Under the pieces are notes generated by a model, which was not told the origin of the DNA, made no database searches, and worked only from the letters and a program-made list of their open reading frames with translations. The position numbers and the translations under genes were made by a program. 64,000 nucleotides of DNA from Rhodospirillaceae bacterium (GTDB lineage: Bacteria; Pseudomonadota; Alphaproteobacteria; UBA6615): positions 210,363 to 274,362 of the forward strand of contig PASR01000008.1 in the NCBI GenBank assembly GCA_002713365.1. Direction: 5' to 3'. This document shows, piece by piece, positions 10,257-20,394 of this stretch. Each line of letters opens with the position of its first letter. The first letter of the stretch is position 1.

Positions 10257-11285
10257 TTAAAAGTCAGGTTTATCAAGACAATAAATACTAGAGGCATTAT
10301 CATGGTACAAAAGAGCTTTTTCATTTTCAGAGTACCCTTTAGTGAGTCGCTTGAACGAATTCCAAATGACATTATAACTACAGCTAATTTTATCAACTGG
10401 AAAATTTGATTCAAATAGACAACGATCTACACTAAATTTCTCAATTGTATAGTTATACCAATCGCGCGTAGCCTTCATAAGGGTTTCACTGGATGGTGGT
10501 TTCAAGCCCAAGTGCCAGCCGAACCCGTTTATTTCCATGTTAATGCCACCAAGTTTAGCAAATACATTAGAGCATTTAGCTAATTCAGAAATATTTTTTT
10601 TCCAAACTTCAAATACTTCCTGCCTTTTATTTGCATAAGGACCCACGCCTAGAGGTCCTCCAAAATGATTTAAAATAATCTTTGTGTCAGGAAATGCTTT
10701 AGCAAGATCTATTAATTCAGGTAACTGGGGATGATATAACCATGCTTCGTAGCTAAGTCCGTATTTAGACAAATGTGCAAAGCCTTCTCTATATACCTTG
10801 TGCATTAACAAATGAGGGGGGCGTTTACCGCGGATTACAGGCACATCATTACTCTTATCCCATGGTACGCTGTGTCGAATTCCTCTGAACCTGCCCCCAC
10901 CGGCGGAAATTTGTGACTCCAAGACTGGTATAACAGCATCACCCAATAAAAGATTTGCATGCCCAATAATACCCGAGGCAACACGGCTCGCACCATAATG
11001 ACCAGAAGCGCTCATTGCAGCTATCCCATTTACAAATTCTGTTTCTCCAATAGGCCTCATTTCCTCTGGTCCGGAAGCCTTATACATGGCACCACATTCT
11101 ATGTAGACGGTAGAAACAATATTATGACCACCGTTAATATCTGCTAAAATATCGTCTAAAAGATAGCGAGATTGCGTTTGATCATTCCGAAACTCCCAAA
11201 AGTGATGATGCGGATCGCAAATTCTTAAATTCGGCTCTAATGCCTTTTCATCACTGAGCCCGAGCCAATCCGAGTTATCTTCCAT
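10257..11285 (-). CDS. Amidohydrolase family protein (PDC-hydrolase-like TIM barrel)
   Basis: LRICDPHHHFWEFR, IILNHFGGPLG, CLFESNFPVDK motifs. Confidence 0.85.
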   Translation of the reverse strand: MEDNSDWLGLSDEKALEPNLRICDPHHHFWEFRNDQTQSRYLLDDILADINGGHNIVSTVYIECGAMYKASGPEEMRPIGETEFVNGIAAMSASGHYGASRVASGIIGHANLLLGDAVIPVLESQISAGGGRFRGIRHSVPWDKSNDVPVIRGKRPPHLLMHKVYREGFAHLSKYGLSYEAWLYHPQLPELIDLAKAFPDTKIILNHFGGPLGVGPYANKRQEVFEVWKKNISELAKCSNVFAKLGGINMEINGFGWHLGLKPPSSETLMKATRDWYNYTIEKFSVDRCLFESNFPVDKISCSYNVIWNSFKRLTKGYSENEKALLYHDNASSIYCLDKPDF

Positions 11286-11464
11286 ATTAGCCTTCTTCCT
11301 TAATAATTAAAGAACAAAGTAAATAAGCAGTAGGAGCAATAACTATAGAACATTAATACAAATTTTTAAAATTTATGAATAATCACAAATAGTTTACACG
11401 TGTATTAATATGATGGTTAGTTGAACAAATATAAAACTGAATAATAATACTTACTGTGAGAAAC

Positions 11465-11803
11465 CTATTTTTTATACTCTATTTCTAACGCTATAATATC
11501 CTCTTCACCCACGTTTATAGCATTATGATCAAAGCCATTGCCTACATCATAAAAACTAGCCTTTCCTGACTCTGATTTTATTGTACCACTCGATCCGTCT
11601 GAATCCTGGTGAATTAGATTTCCAGACTTCAAATGATATGCAACATAATTTTTATCGTGCCGATGCCACCCAGTTTCTTGACCTGGTTTGATATGATGAT
11701 AAGTAATCCGTGTACTTTCATTTTCCAAAAGAACCTCAGCACTACTTAGATTAGTTTTTAAAACACTATTTTCATTAAAATCTGATTTTTTAGACATATG
11801 CAT
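11465..11803 (-). CDS. Cupin-domain protein
   Basis: ENESTRITYHHIKPGQETGWHRHDKNYVAYHLKSGNL; about 110 aa single-domain cupin. Confidence 0.75.
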   Translation of the reverse strand: MHMSKKSDFNENSVLKTNLSSAEVLLENESTRITYHHIKPGQETGWHRHDKNYVAYHLKSGNLIHQDSDGSSGTIKSESGKASFYDVGNGFDHNAINVGEEDIIALEIEYKK

Positions 11804-11845
11804 TTACACTATATAATGAGCCTAGATAAACGTAAGTAATAAAAT

Positions 11846-13081
11846 TTACTCCGCAGCAATAGAATATTCTGGTGTTTCTAATTCTGGAACAACTTTTTCC
11901 ATAAACAGCTGTAGTTCCTCTAATAATTCATCTTTAGGCTGCTGAGCCCAATGCCATATAAGCGTTATGTATTCGCAGGGAATGCGTGAATATATTTCCT
12001 GCCAATCAGCAATAGCATCATCTATTGTGCCGCCAAGAAAAAATTTGGATTCTTTCATTAATTTAAAAGCTTTTTCTGAATCATTATTAACTGCATCCAC
12101 ATTATGATTAGCAAATACACTATAAAAGTTTTTAAATATATCTAGATCATATTTTTTTAGCCTAATATCAAAATCCTCGGCAGATTTTGCGATTCGCGTA
12201 TGTCGAACTAAGTTTTGATTCTGACCATACTGAACATTGCGACCATGTTTCAATGACTCCTCTACATAAACTTTTGCTAATTCAACTACACTATCAGTTG
12301 GGTTGAAATAACTAGGACTAAAGCCATGTTTAGCAGCAAATTCAATGGTTGCACGACTTCTTGCAACCGCACAAAAACAAGGTGGGTGTGGATTTTGATA
12401 GGGTTTAGGCACAACAGAAATACGACGTAAAACGCCATCTTCATCAATTTCACCTTCAGCACCTGCTTCACCCGCTATCTGGTGACCTTCATACCCCTTA
12501 ATCCCTGATTCCAGAGGATAAGGCGCCTGATAATACTTACCATCCAATCTAACTGAATCCTTTGTCCAACAATCAAGTACCATCTGAACACGCTCTTCAA
12601 AAATTTCTCTATTTTTTGAATCATTGGCACTACCATCAGATACTGTGGCCACGGCATCACTGCCTTGGCCCAGAATATTTGTCCAACGTGATTGATAGCC
12701 TCGTGCAAAACCAACAAAATATTTTCCATTGGTCAAATGATCTATCATTGCAGTTTCTTCAGCTACACGAATTGGATCATGAGTTGCCATTACATAGCCA
12801 AAAGCTCCTACCCTTATATTTTTAGTGTAAGCAGCCCAGTGAGCATTAAGCACTCCTGGATTAGGACCAACCTCATAGCCCTCAGAATGTAGATGATGCT
12901 CAATGGTAGACATACCCCAAACACCCATCTCATCTGCTGCTTTAATTATATCAGTCCACTCATGGATAATTTTATGATATAGCTCGGAATCACGTCCGAG
13001 AGGACGTTTTTCTTTTCTTTCTTCCTCATCCTTTGCCGGAAATACAGGATAAAGCTGCACGATAACCTTTGGTGATCCCAT
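11846..13081 (-). CDS. LLM class flavin-dependent oxidoreductase (paralogue of 5826-7136)
   Basis: STIEHHLHSEGYEVGPNPGVLNAHWAAYTKNIRVGAFGYVMATHDPIRVAEETAMIDHLTNGKYFVGFARGYQSRWTN; near-identical motifs to the first LLM protein. Confidence 0.88.
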   Translation of the reverse strand: MGSPKVIVQLYPVFPAKDEEERKEKRPLGRDSELYHKIIHEWTDIIKAADEMGVWGMSTIEHHLHSEGYEVGPNPGVLNAHWAAYTKNIRVGAFGYVMATHDPIRVAEETAMIDHLTNGKYFVGFARGYQSRWTNILGQGSDAVATVSDGSANDSKNREIFEERVQMVLDCWTKDSVRLDGKYYQAPYPLESGIKGYEGHQIAGEAGAEGEIDEDGVLRRISVVPKPYQNPHPPCFCAVARSRATIEFAAKHGFSPSYFNPTDSVVELAKVYVEESLKHGRNVQYGQNQNLVRHTRIAKSAEDFDIRLKKYDLDIFKNFYSVFANHNVDAVNNDSEKAFKLMKESKFFLGGTIDDAIADWQEIYSRIPCEYITLIWHWAQQPKDELLEELQLFMEKVVPELETPEYSIAAE

Positions 13082-13267
13082 GACCTAACTTCCTTGCTAT
13101 TTAAATTACTAATATTTTAACAAACCAAATAAGACACTAAAATAAATAATTATCTATAACCGCTATATCCAGTATTATATAGATCAATTTGCTGACTCAC
13201 TATTTTTTATAAAGCTAAACGTTTGCCTATAATCTTATCAAGATATGATGTCTATTATCATACTAAA

Positions 13268-14524
13268 TTAATCAATAACACCTCGTTTAATTGCCCAGAA
13301 AAACAAAGCAACTATGCATACAAACAATAGTAAAGCGCTCAATGCTAGTGAGAAATGAATTCCTATTAATCCGCCTCCAAAACCTACTGTGAATCCGCTA
13401 AACGTTCTTCCTCCCAAACTTCCTACATTAAACAATCCAATGGCACGGCCTCTTATCTCTGGGGGAGCGTGTAATTGGGCTAATGTTTGTGTCATAGAAT
13501 TAAATGACAAATCAAAGAAACCTGCACAAAGCAATAAAATAATTGCTAATATATAATTTCTAGAAAGAGAGAAACCTAAAATAGCCAATGCCCACATTAT
13601 GCCGAGAATAAAAGATGTACGTGTTTTTGCTTGCAACATATTTCGGGCCTCTAAAACTAGACCAGCAATAAGAGCGCCCGCCGCATTGGCCGCCAGCAGA
13701 AGACTATAATATAGACCTTGCCCGCCATAGCCGAGGTCACTCGCAAACTCTGGCATTTGCGGCTGATGGGCATTACCAACAATTGTCGCAGCAAGGCCGG
13801 CAAGAACAGACATAGTGAAGACAATTGGAATACCAGATATTTGACGAACAGCCTCAATTAAATCATGTAAACTCGTCATTGCCAGAGGAGGTTTCTTGCC
13901 GTTTTCCTTTATGGGTTTTGGGTTTTTAATTAGCCACAATGTAAGGGGAAGATAGATAAGAATATTTAATAAAATTCCCTTTGTTGGTCCAACAATTAAT
14001 AGTAGAGCTCCTCCTATGGCTGGGCCTAATAACATGCCAAGGGTCATGGCTGTCGCGAGTAATCTAATACCACTTTGTAATTGCCTTGAACCAACAACAT
14101 TATGAATTAATACTTGGCCTGCAGGCGCCCACAATGCTCCCGCAAACCCATGAACAATAAGAAGAATTACAGCATGCCACTTTTCCAGACTATCAGTGGC
14201 AAATAATAATCCCCAACCTAACGAGCCCAACATAAACAAACTCATTGCAACTTGAATTATACGTCTTGGGTCATAACGATCAGCTAAAGCACCTGCCCAG
14301 ATAGAACCAACAAGAAAAGGCAACCAATGAGAAATAACAGCAAACCCAGCTAAAGAAGGTGAATGAAATTTTTCAAATATTATCCAGTAACTTATTACAT
14401 GCTCAACACTATCAGCCATCATTGCCAAGGCGGCACCAATCAGATAGTGGCGCGAAGCAGGATATCGAAGAGCAGCGTAAGACCTCTGGTCTGCTTCATT
14501 CAATTTTGAAACTCTTTTTTCCAT
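13268..14524 (-). CDS. MFS transporter
   Basis: Multi-TM; GALADRYDPRRIIQVAMSLFMLGSLGWG; likely start is the internal ATG (MEKRVSKLNEADQ) at 14524. Confidence 0.85.
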   Translation of the reverse strand: MEKRVSKLNEADQRSYAALRYPASRHYLIGAALAMMADSVEHVISYWIIFEKFHSPSLAGFAVISHWLPFLVGSIWAGALADRYDPRRIIQVAMSLFMLGSLGWGLLFATDSLEKWHAVILLIVHGFAGALWAPAGQVLIHNVVGSRQLQSGIRLLATAMTLGMLLGPAIGGALLLIVGPTKGILLNILIYLPLTLWLIKNPKPIKENGKKPPLAMTSLHDLIEAVRQISGIPIVFTMSVLAGLAATIVGNAHQPQMPEFASDLGYGGQGLYYSLLLAANAAGALIAGLVLEARNMLQAKTRTSFILGIMWALAILGFSLSRNYILAIILLLCAGFFDLSFNSMTQTLAQLHAPPEIRGRAIGLFNVGSLGGRTFSGFTVGFGGGLIGIHFSLALSALLLFVCIVALFFWAIKRGVID

Positions 14525-14639
14525 TAATACAAAAAGCCAATGCAACCAAATTTAATAAGAGGATAATAGTTCAATACAACCACGCGAAATGGTTACCATT
14601 TTTACTAATATCCAAAATTCAAATCTTTGGTTTTGGCTA

Positions 14640-15989
14640 TTAGCCAAATACAAGTTCGGGAAGTATGGTTACTATACCCGGAAAAATATATAGTAGGATA
14701 ATTAATGCCAGCAGCAAAATCCAATAAGGTGTAGACCCCTTAAATATATCCATTAAAGTAATATCGCCTTCGTGGCCAGCGGGAATTGACGCTCTAACGG
14801 TGTAAACCAGAAGGCCAAATGGTGGCGTCAAAATACCAGCTTCAATAGCTAAAATTCCAATCAAAGCATATGCTAGAGGGTCGAGACCAATCGCGGTAGC
14901 AATCGGGGCAAAAATTGGCACCGTTAAAAGCATGATAGAAACCGAGTCGACAATCATTCCCAATACAAACCATACCAGCACCATAATTGTTACAACCTGC
15001 CAAGGGTCCAGGCCGGCATCAGCAAAGAAGGTTTGAATAGCCGATACGACGCCTGTCATTGTCAATGTACGTGAATACAGTTGAGCAGCTATAAGCAATA
15101 TGAGCAAAGGAGCGGCAGTTCTTCCAACTGCTAGAATACCAGCATATATATCAGGCCAACGCATTCCCTTAATAATACCTAGTAAAAGAGCTATTAGTGC
15201 TCCCATACCCGCAGCTTCAGTGGGAGTGAATAGGCCAGCCCAAATCCCTCCCAAAACTGTAACGATTAGTCCCAGCAACCCTAATCCACTAGTCCACATA
15301 GACAAAGAATCAATCTGTTTTTCGTCAGATAGATCACTAACTTCTTGCTTAGACCCAGGGGTTAACCCAACTAATTGTGGTTTTAGAAAAGATGCTCCTA
15401 ATATGTATATTGCAAAGAAAGACACCAAGATTAGACCAGGCAAAACACCCGCTAAAAATAGTTTTCCAATGGATTGCTCTGTTAAAATACCCCACACTAT
15501 CATCAGCACACTCGGGGGAATAAGCATCCCTAGGCACCCGCTACCAGCTATTGAGCCTAAGGCAAAGCTTTTATTATAACCATGGCGCTTCATTTCAGGA
15601 TATGCAATTCGGGTAAACGTCGCCGCCGAGGCAATACTTACACCAGTGACAAAAGAGAATACAGCATTCCCAAACAGTGTAGCTAAAGCTAAGCGTCCAG
15701 GAATACGACGAAATGACCGCTGGAGACCTACATAGAGATCACCTGTAGCTCCTGACCTTCCAATAAATTCGCCCATGAGCATAAATAACGGTATGACAGC
15801 AAAAACATAGTCACGGATAGCGTCATAGAAAGTGTTCTGTATTAGGGCTAGTACTACTGTTTCACGACCGGTAACCATATAAATACCAACCGCACTTGTT
15901 ACTCCAAGTGCAATGGCGACATGTATTCCAGAAAACACTAATACCAAAAGGAGTATTAGTACGACAGCGGCAATATCAGCAGAAAACAT
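14640..15989 (-). CDS. dctM: TRAP transporter large permease subunit
   Basis: VIPLFMLMGEFIGRSGATGDLY...GSGCLGMLIPPSVLMIVWGILTEQSIGKLFLAGVLPG...FTPTEAAGMGAL. Confidence 0.93.
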   Translation of the reverse strand: MFSADIAAVVLILLLVLVFSGIHVAIALGVTSAVGIYMVTGRETVVLALIQNTFYDAIRDYVFAVIPLFMLMGEFIGRSGATGDLYVGLQRSFRRIPGRLALATLFGNAVFSFVTGVSIASAATFTRIAYPEMKRHGYNKSFALGSIAGSGCLGMLIPPSVLMIVWGILTEQSIGKLFLAGVLPGLILVSFFAIYILGASFLKPQLVGLTPGSKQEVSDLSDEKQIDSLSMWTSGLGLLGLIVTVLGGIWAGLFTPTEAAGMGALIALLLGIIKGMRWPDIYAGILAVGRTAAPLLILLIAAQLYSRTLTMTGVVSAIQTFFADAGLDPWQVVTIMVLVWFVLGMIVDSVSIMLLTVPIFAPIATAIGLDPLAYALIGILAIEAGILTPPFGLLVYTVRASIPAGHEGDITLMDIFKGSTPYWILLLALIILLYIFPGIVTILPELVFG

Positions 15990-16009
15990 ATTTAGAACTC
16001 CTCGATGGC

Positions 16010-16558
16010 TTAGCCAGCAATATCCGGTTCAGCCTCGACAACGTAAGATGGCAAAATTTCTTTTAAAGCTAGAATCATATAATTAATTACTAGAAGGCCA
16101 GCTGATAATAAGACAACTACACGAGCAGGCCAGGTAGGAACTCGTAATGCACCTTCACCCTCAAATTCGCCGGTAATTATAGCGTGCCAAGCAGGCTCAA
16201 TAGTACCTATAAATAATCCAGCAAAAAACAAAGCGCCTAAGATATACCCGGCGCTATTTATAAACCTTTCGGGTTTACCGCCGAGTAAATGCAGAATAAA
16301 GTCTGCTCGGAGCATCGATCGGGCCATAACACAGTAAGCTGTTTGCATAAAAGCAATCATCACGATTGCGTTTTTTACTAATTCATGCGTACCTTTCAAA
16401 GGGAAACCAAAGGCTCTTCCTACCACATCAATAAGAATATAAAAAGCTAGAAGAAATGCCCACATTGCTGCGACAACCATTAAGCCCCTACTTAAACGGC
16501 TTGACCATATATCAATCTGACGAATTATTGGGATGTTCAAATAAGACAAGATCCTCAT
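16010..16558 (-). CDS. dctQ: TRAP transporter small permease subunit
   Basis: Four-TM protein of about 180 aa with VDVVGRAFGFPLKGTHELVKNAIV-type DctQ motif; adjacent to dctM. Confidence 0.88.
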   Translation of the reverse strand: MRILSYLNIPIIRQIDIWSSRLSRGLMVVAAMWAFLLAFYILIDVVGRAFGFPLKGTHELVKNAIVMIAFMQTAYCVMARSMLRADFILHLLGGKPERFINSAGYILGALFFAGLFIGTIEPAWHAIITGEFEGEGALRVPTWPARVVVLLSAGLLVINYMILALKEILPSYVVEAEPDIAG

Positions 16559-16895
16559 ACCCCTTTTATTATTACAGAATCTCTAGATTAAGAAATTATT
16601 GCTTCAATTAGTTTATTTTAACCAGACTAAAGATAAACTAGCAAAAAAATTTCCTAATTCATTCTAAACTGGGGCAATGAGCCAAAACGTTAGCCGTTCC
16701 AATAGATAATTATGAGTATATTAGTGGTTTCATGACTTGTCACGCCCCAATAAGGCAGTTAACAATTATTTAGGATAATTTGAATAATTAAAAAATAATA
16801 ATAAAATAGAGTAGTTTTTTTGTTTATTATAGTTAAACTGACCTAGTCTACCCTTGCAGATCGTAAATTAAACAACGATTCTGTAACAACTACAA

Positions 16896-16913
16896 TGGAA
16901 CTATATAGTTCCA
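16896..16913. promoter_or_regulatory. 18-bp perfect palindrome TGGAACTATATAGTTCCA just upstream of dctP (candidate operator)
   Basis: Read directly; self-complementary and 8 nt before the ATG at 16922. Confidence 0.5.
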
Positions 16914-16921
16914 AAAGTAAT

Positions 16922-18010
16922 ATGAGGAGAAGAAACTTGTCTAAAACACTTGGAATACTGGCAACTGGTGCTCTAGCTATAGGATTAGCTGCAGCCCTAC
17001 CAGGCGCAGCTAGTGCCGATAAATTTAATTTTCGTATGGCGTCAGGACATGCACCGGCCACTGGTTATGTAAGAATGATGTCCGAACAATTTGCTCCACG
17101 AGTAGTAGCGAAGCTTGAAGCAATGGGACATAAAGCTACCTTCAATGAAGCCTACGGCGGTTCAATCGTTAAAGTGGCTGAAACACTTGAAGGAGTTAAA
17201 GATGGAATAGTTGATCTAGGTGGATATTGTTTCTGCTTTGAACCTTCTAACTTGTTCCTTAATACCTATCCACTATGGATGCCATTTGACGCACAAAATG
17301 CCACCCTCGGAACAAAGGTAGCTCGCGAAGTCTATAATAATGTGCCGCACATGGCCGGAGTATTTGAGAAAAAGTACAACCAAAAATTATTAGGGCTATT
17401 TGGATTTGATAATTATGGCCTTTACACAACCTTTGCCTGGGATTCTGTTACAGAGCTTAAGGGTAGAAAAATGTCCGGTGCAGGTCCAAACTTACCTTGG
17501 GTAGAGGCAGTTGGAGCTATCCCGGTTGGTACAACATTACCTGACGTATACCCATCTCTGCAAACAGGCGTTTATGATGGCGTACTTCTGTTCCCTTCCG
17601 TTGGCTGGAGTCATAAACTCTTTGAACCAGCCCCTCATTATAAAATTGTTGGATTTGGTTCAAAAACATTTCATGGTGTAACCATAAACATGGACACATG
17701 GAAGTCGCTACCAGCGGACGTGCAAAAAGCAATGTCTGAAGCCGGAATGGAGACAGAAGACTTTACAGGTCCTTGGGTTGACGAACTAGAAGCGACTAAC
17801 CTTGGCCGCATGGTTATGGCAGGTGCAAACGTTACACGAGTAACGCCTGAAGCCCGTTTAGCTTGGGCTAAAACACTTGCTGGTTTTCCAAACATGAGAG
17901 CGAAAGAAGCCGATTCAAAAGGTTTACCTGGCTCCAAAGTAGTTGGAATGGCAGTCGATGTAGCAGAAAAACTAGGTCATAAATGGCCAGTTAGATATGT
18001 CATTAAATAA
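16922..18010 (+). CDS. dctP: TRAP transporter substrate-binding protein DctP family
   Basis: MRRRNLSKTLGILATGALAIGLAAALPGAASADKFNFRMASGHAPATGY (signal peptide plus DctP fold); LYTTFAWDSVTELKGRKMSG...TTLPDVYPSLQTGVYDG. Start could also be TTG at 16937. Confidence 0.9.
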   Translation: MRRRNLSKTLGILATGALAIGLAAALPGAASADKFNFRMASGHAPATGYVRMMSEQFAPRVVAKLEAMGHKATFNEAYGGSIVKVAETLEGVKDGIVDLGGYCFCFEPSNLFLNTYPLWMPFDAQNATLGTKVAREVYNNVPHMAGVFEKKYNQKLLGLFGFDNYGLYTTFAWDSVTELKGRKMSGAGPNLPWVEAVGAIPVGTTLPDVYPSLQTGVYDGVLLFPSVGWSHKLFEPAPHYKIVGFGSKTFHGVTINMDTWKSLPADVQKAMSEAGMETEDFTGPWVDELEATNLGRMVMAGANVTRVTPEARLAWAKTLAGFPNMRAKEADSKGLPGSKVVGMAVDVAEKLGHKWPVRYVIK

Positions 18011-18036
18011 TATATTAAAATAAATAAGTATTTAGA

Positions 18037-18067
18037 AGAGCCGGCCTAAAAGCCGGCTCTTTTTTTA
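18037..18067 (+). terminator. Rho-independent terminator after dctP
   Basis: AGAGCCGGC-CTAAAA-GCCGGCTCT followed by a T run. Confidence 0.93.
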
Positions 18068-18133
18068 TGTTTATTTAATAATAGGGTATATAAATAAAAA
18101 AAGCTTACACATAGATACGTAGGAGAATGATAA

Positions 18134-18586
18134 ATGAAACTCCCAGTATTATTATTTTTGACATTAAACATTCTTTTTATACCCATCGCTAATAGCGATA
18201 ATATGCAAATACAAATGCAGGTAGACCGGTCTAAACCAAATGCCAGTGCCACACCAGCTGAGCGACCTCAACTTACATTTAGTGGCAAGATTAAACAGAA
18301 CACATGTCCGTTTAGTTTTAACGCTTATTTTTTAGGTAGAATCCAGGATGGCCACATAAGTGGTATGGCCGGTGAGGGGACAAATTATGACTGGGCGATA
18401 GCCAACGATGGAACATTTCAAGGCAGATTACCATTAAAAAAAGATGCCTCTGGCGAGCAAATATATCAAACAATAAATGGACGAATCACCAATAAAAATA
18501 TTTCTATCAATATTCAATATGGAACCTCAAATAGACCCGACCTTTATTGTATAAGTAATGGAAACAATATTTTTGTTGGAGGATAA
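18134..18586 (+). CDS. Hypothetical secreted protein (about 150 aa)
   Basis: [23 protein letters not shown] signal-peptide-like N-terminus; no family recognised. Confidence 0.65.
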   Translation: MKLPVLLFLTLNILFIPIANSDNMQIQMQVDRSKPNASATPAERPQLTFSGKIKQNTCPFSFNAYFLGRIQDGHISGMAGEGTNYDWAIANDGTFQGRLPLKKDASGEQIYQTINGRITNKNISINIQYGTSNRPDLYCISNGNNIFVGG

Positions 18587-18628
18587 AGCTTCATATTACC
18601 AGTTTCTCGGCGCTCCAAAATTTTAGTT

Positions 18629-18705
18629 TGGCGCACCCGACAGGATTCGAACCTGTGACCTTCGGCTTCGGAGGCCGACACTCTATCCAGCTGAGCTACG
18701 GGTGC
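18629..18705 (-). tRNA. tRNA-Arg(CCG) with encoded CCA
   Basis: RC: GCACCCGTAGCTCAGCTGGATAGAGTGTCGGCCTCCGAAGCCGAAGGTCACAGGTTCGAATCCTGTCGGGTGCGCCA; anticodon loop CTCCGAA. Confidence 0.97.
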
Positions 18706-18863
18706 GCTAAAATGACAGTACGCTTTTAGTTTTTAGGGTCAAGTAAGTTCAACCCTTATAATGTATAAAGCCAAAGTAAATTGTTTGAGCTATAGTATGT
18801 ACAAATACTAGACTAGAAATCAATTGTATTGATAATGAAGTTAAAAAACATGAAAAAATTGAT

Positions 18864-19283
18864 ATGAAAAAAAGTAAGAATGACAAATTGAAAAAAACTG
18901 ATCAAGAATGGCAATCCCTACTGACCCCGGAACAATATCATGTGACACGTGAACATGGAACTGAGCCTGCTTTTAGCGGTGAGTACAATAACTGTAAGGA
19001 TAAAGGTATATATAAATGTATCTGCTGCGGAAATCCTTTATTCCATTCGGATCAAAAATATGATTCAGGAAGTGGCTGGCCAAGCTTTTATGACCCTATA
19101 ACCAAAGAATCTATCGAAAGTCGTGAAGACAATAGCCTTTTTATGGTTAGAACTGAAACTGTTTGCGCCAACTGCGATGCTCATCTAGGGCACGTCTTTA
19201 CTGATGGTCCTCAACCAACAGGTCTTAGATATTGTATGAATTCACTTTCTCTAGTCTTAGAAAAATTGCCTGAAGATGATTAA
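18864..19283 (+). CDS. msrB: Peptide-methionine (R)-S-oxide reductase
   Basis: CICCGNPLFHSDQKYDSGSGWPSFYDPI...CANCDAHLGHVFTDGPQPTGLRYCMNSLSL. Confidence 0.95.
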   Translation: MKKSKNDKLKKTDQEWQSLLTPEQYHVTREHGTEPAFSGEYNNCKDKGIYKCICCGNPLFHSDQKYDSGSGWPSFYDPITKESIESREDNSLFMVRTETVCANCDAHLGHVFTDGPQPTGLRYCMNSLSLVLEKLPEDD

Positions 19284-20293
19284 TCTTTTGTTATATTAAG
19301 AAAAACATCTTCAAGGTCAGGTTCAACTGTAACTAAGTCCGTAATTGTCAATCCTGTCTTAGAAAGAGTTTCAACAAAACTTGATATATCAATTTGACCA
19401 GTTCTATAACGAAAAACCATCTGATTTTTTCCAATAACCTCAACATCAAAATTGTTTAATTCAAGTACTGCATCGGTAATATCTTCAGCTACCGAAATAT
19501 GTAATTCTTTACTATCCAGACTAGCCACCATTTTATGTGTTTCATCGCAAGCTATGAGTTCACCATTATTAATTATTGCAATCCTGTCACATAACTCTTC
19601 AGCTTCTTCTAGATAATGAGTGGTGAGTAATACTGTTGTACCCGCCGCATTAAGTTCTCGAACAAAGGTCCATAGTGATTTACGCAATTTAATATCAACA
19701 CCTGCTGTTGGTTCATCGAGTACAAGTACTGGAGGATTATGAACCAAAGCTTTTGCCATAAGAAGACGTCTACGCATTCCCCCAGAAAGATCTCTTGAGT
19801 ATGTTTCTGCTCTATCTGATAGACCAACTCTTTCTAATATCTCTAAAGTACGACGTTCATTATTAGGAACCCCATAAAGACCCGCTTGTAGCTCTAATAA
19901 TTCTCGTGGGGTAAAAAAGGCGTCAAGATTAAGCTCCTGAGGCACCACTCCAATTGCTGCACGAGCTGCCCGCGCATGACTGTCGATATCAATACCCCAA
20001 ACTTTTACCTTGCCGCTAGTCTTTATAACTATTCCTGAAAGTATGTTTATTAAAGTTGATTTCCCTGCGCCATTTGGGCCAAGCAAACCAAAAATAGATC
20101 CACGCTCAATATTCAGGTTAATATCTTTCAGTGCATGAGTGTCTATACCCTTCTTCTTTGCACGATAAACTTTGTTCAAACCTTCGAGACTCAAGGCGTA
20201 CTTAGGTCTCCTAATTGAAGACTGTTCAGAAACAGATGAATCATATCTAATACTTTCATTCATAATGCTATTACGGTAAACGGATACCCTCAC
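19280..20293 (-). CDS. ABC transporter ATP-binding protein (ABC-2 / YadG-like)
   Basis: GLLGPNGAGKSTLINILSG, DLSGGMRRRLLMAKALVHNPPVLVLDEPTAGVD; no permease gene nearby. Confidence 0.9.
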   Translation of the reverse strand: MRVSVYRNSIMNESIRYDSSVSEQSSIRRPKYALSLEGLNKVYRAKKKGIDTHALKDINLNIERGSIFGLLGPNGAGKSTLINILSGIVIKTSGKVKVWGIDIDSHARAARAAIGVVPQELNLDAFFTPRELLELQAGLYGVPNNERRTLEILERVGLSDRAETYSRDLSGGMRRRLLMAKALVHNPPVLVLDEPTAGVDIKLRKSLWTFVRELNAAGTTVLLTTHYLEEAEELCDRIAIINNGELIACDETHKMVASLDSKELHISVAEDITDAVLELNNFDVEVIGKNQMVFRYRTGQIDISSFVETLSKTGLTITDLVTVEPDLEDVFLNITKD

Positions 20294-20394
20294 CCTGCTA
20301 GTTGAGCCTGAACAATTATTAGATTATTTATGACCCGGTGATTATTATAGCAACTACTTTTGTTAGATTAAAAATGTAAAGGAGATAGTTACTG

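Noticed and set aside
11395-11404. TACACGTGTA palindrome upstream of the amidohydrolase gene
   Set aside because: Only 10 bp and not extendable; not distinguishable from chance.
15100-15579. 159-aa plus ORF opposite dctM
   Set aside because: Antisense to dctM; low-complexity, Pro/Ser-rich shadow translation.
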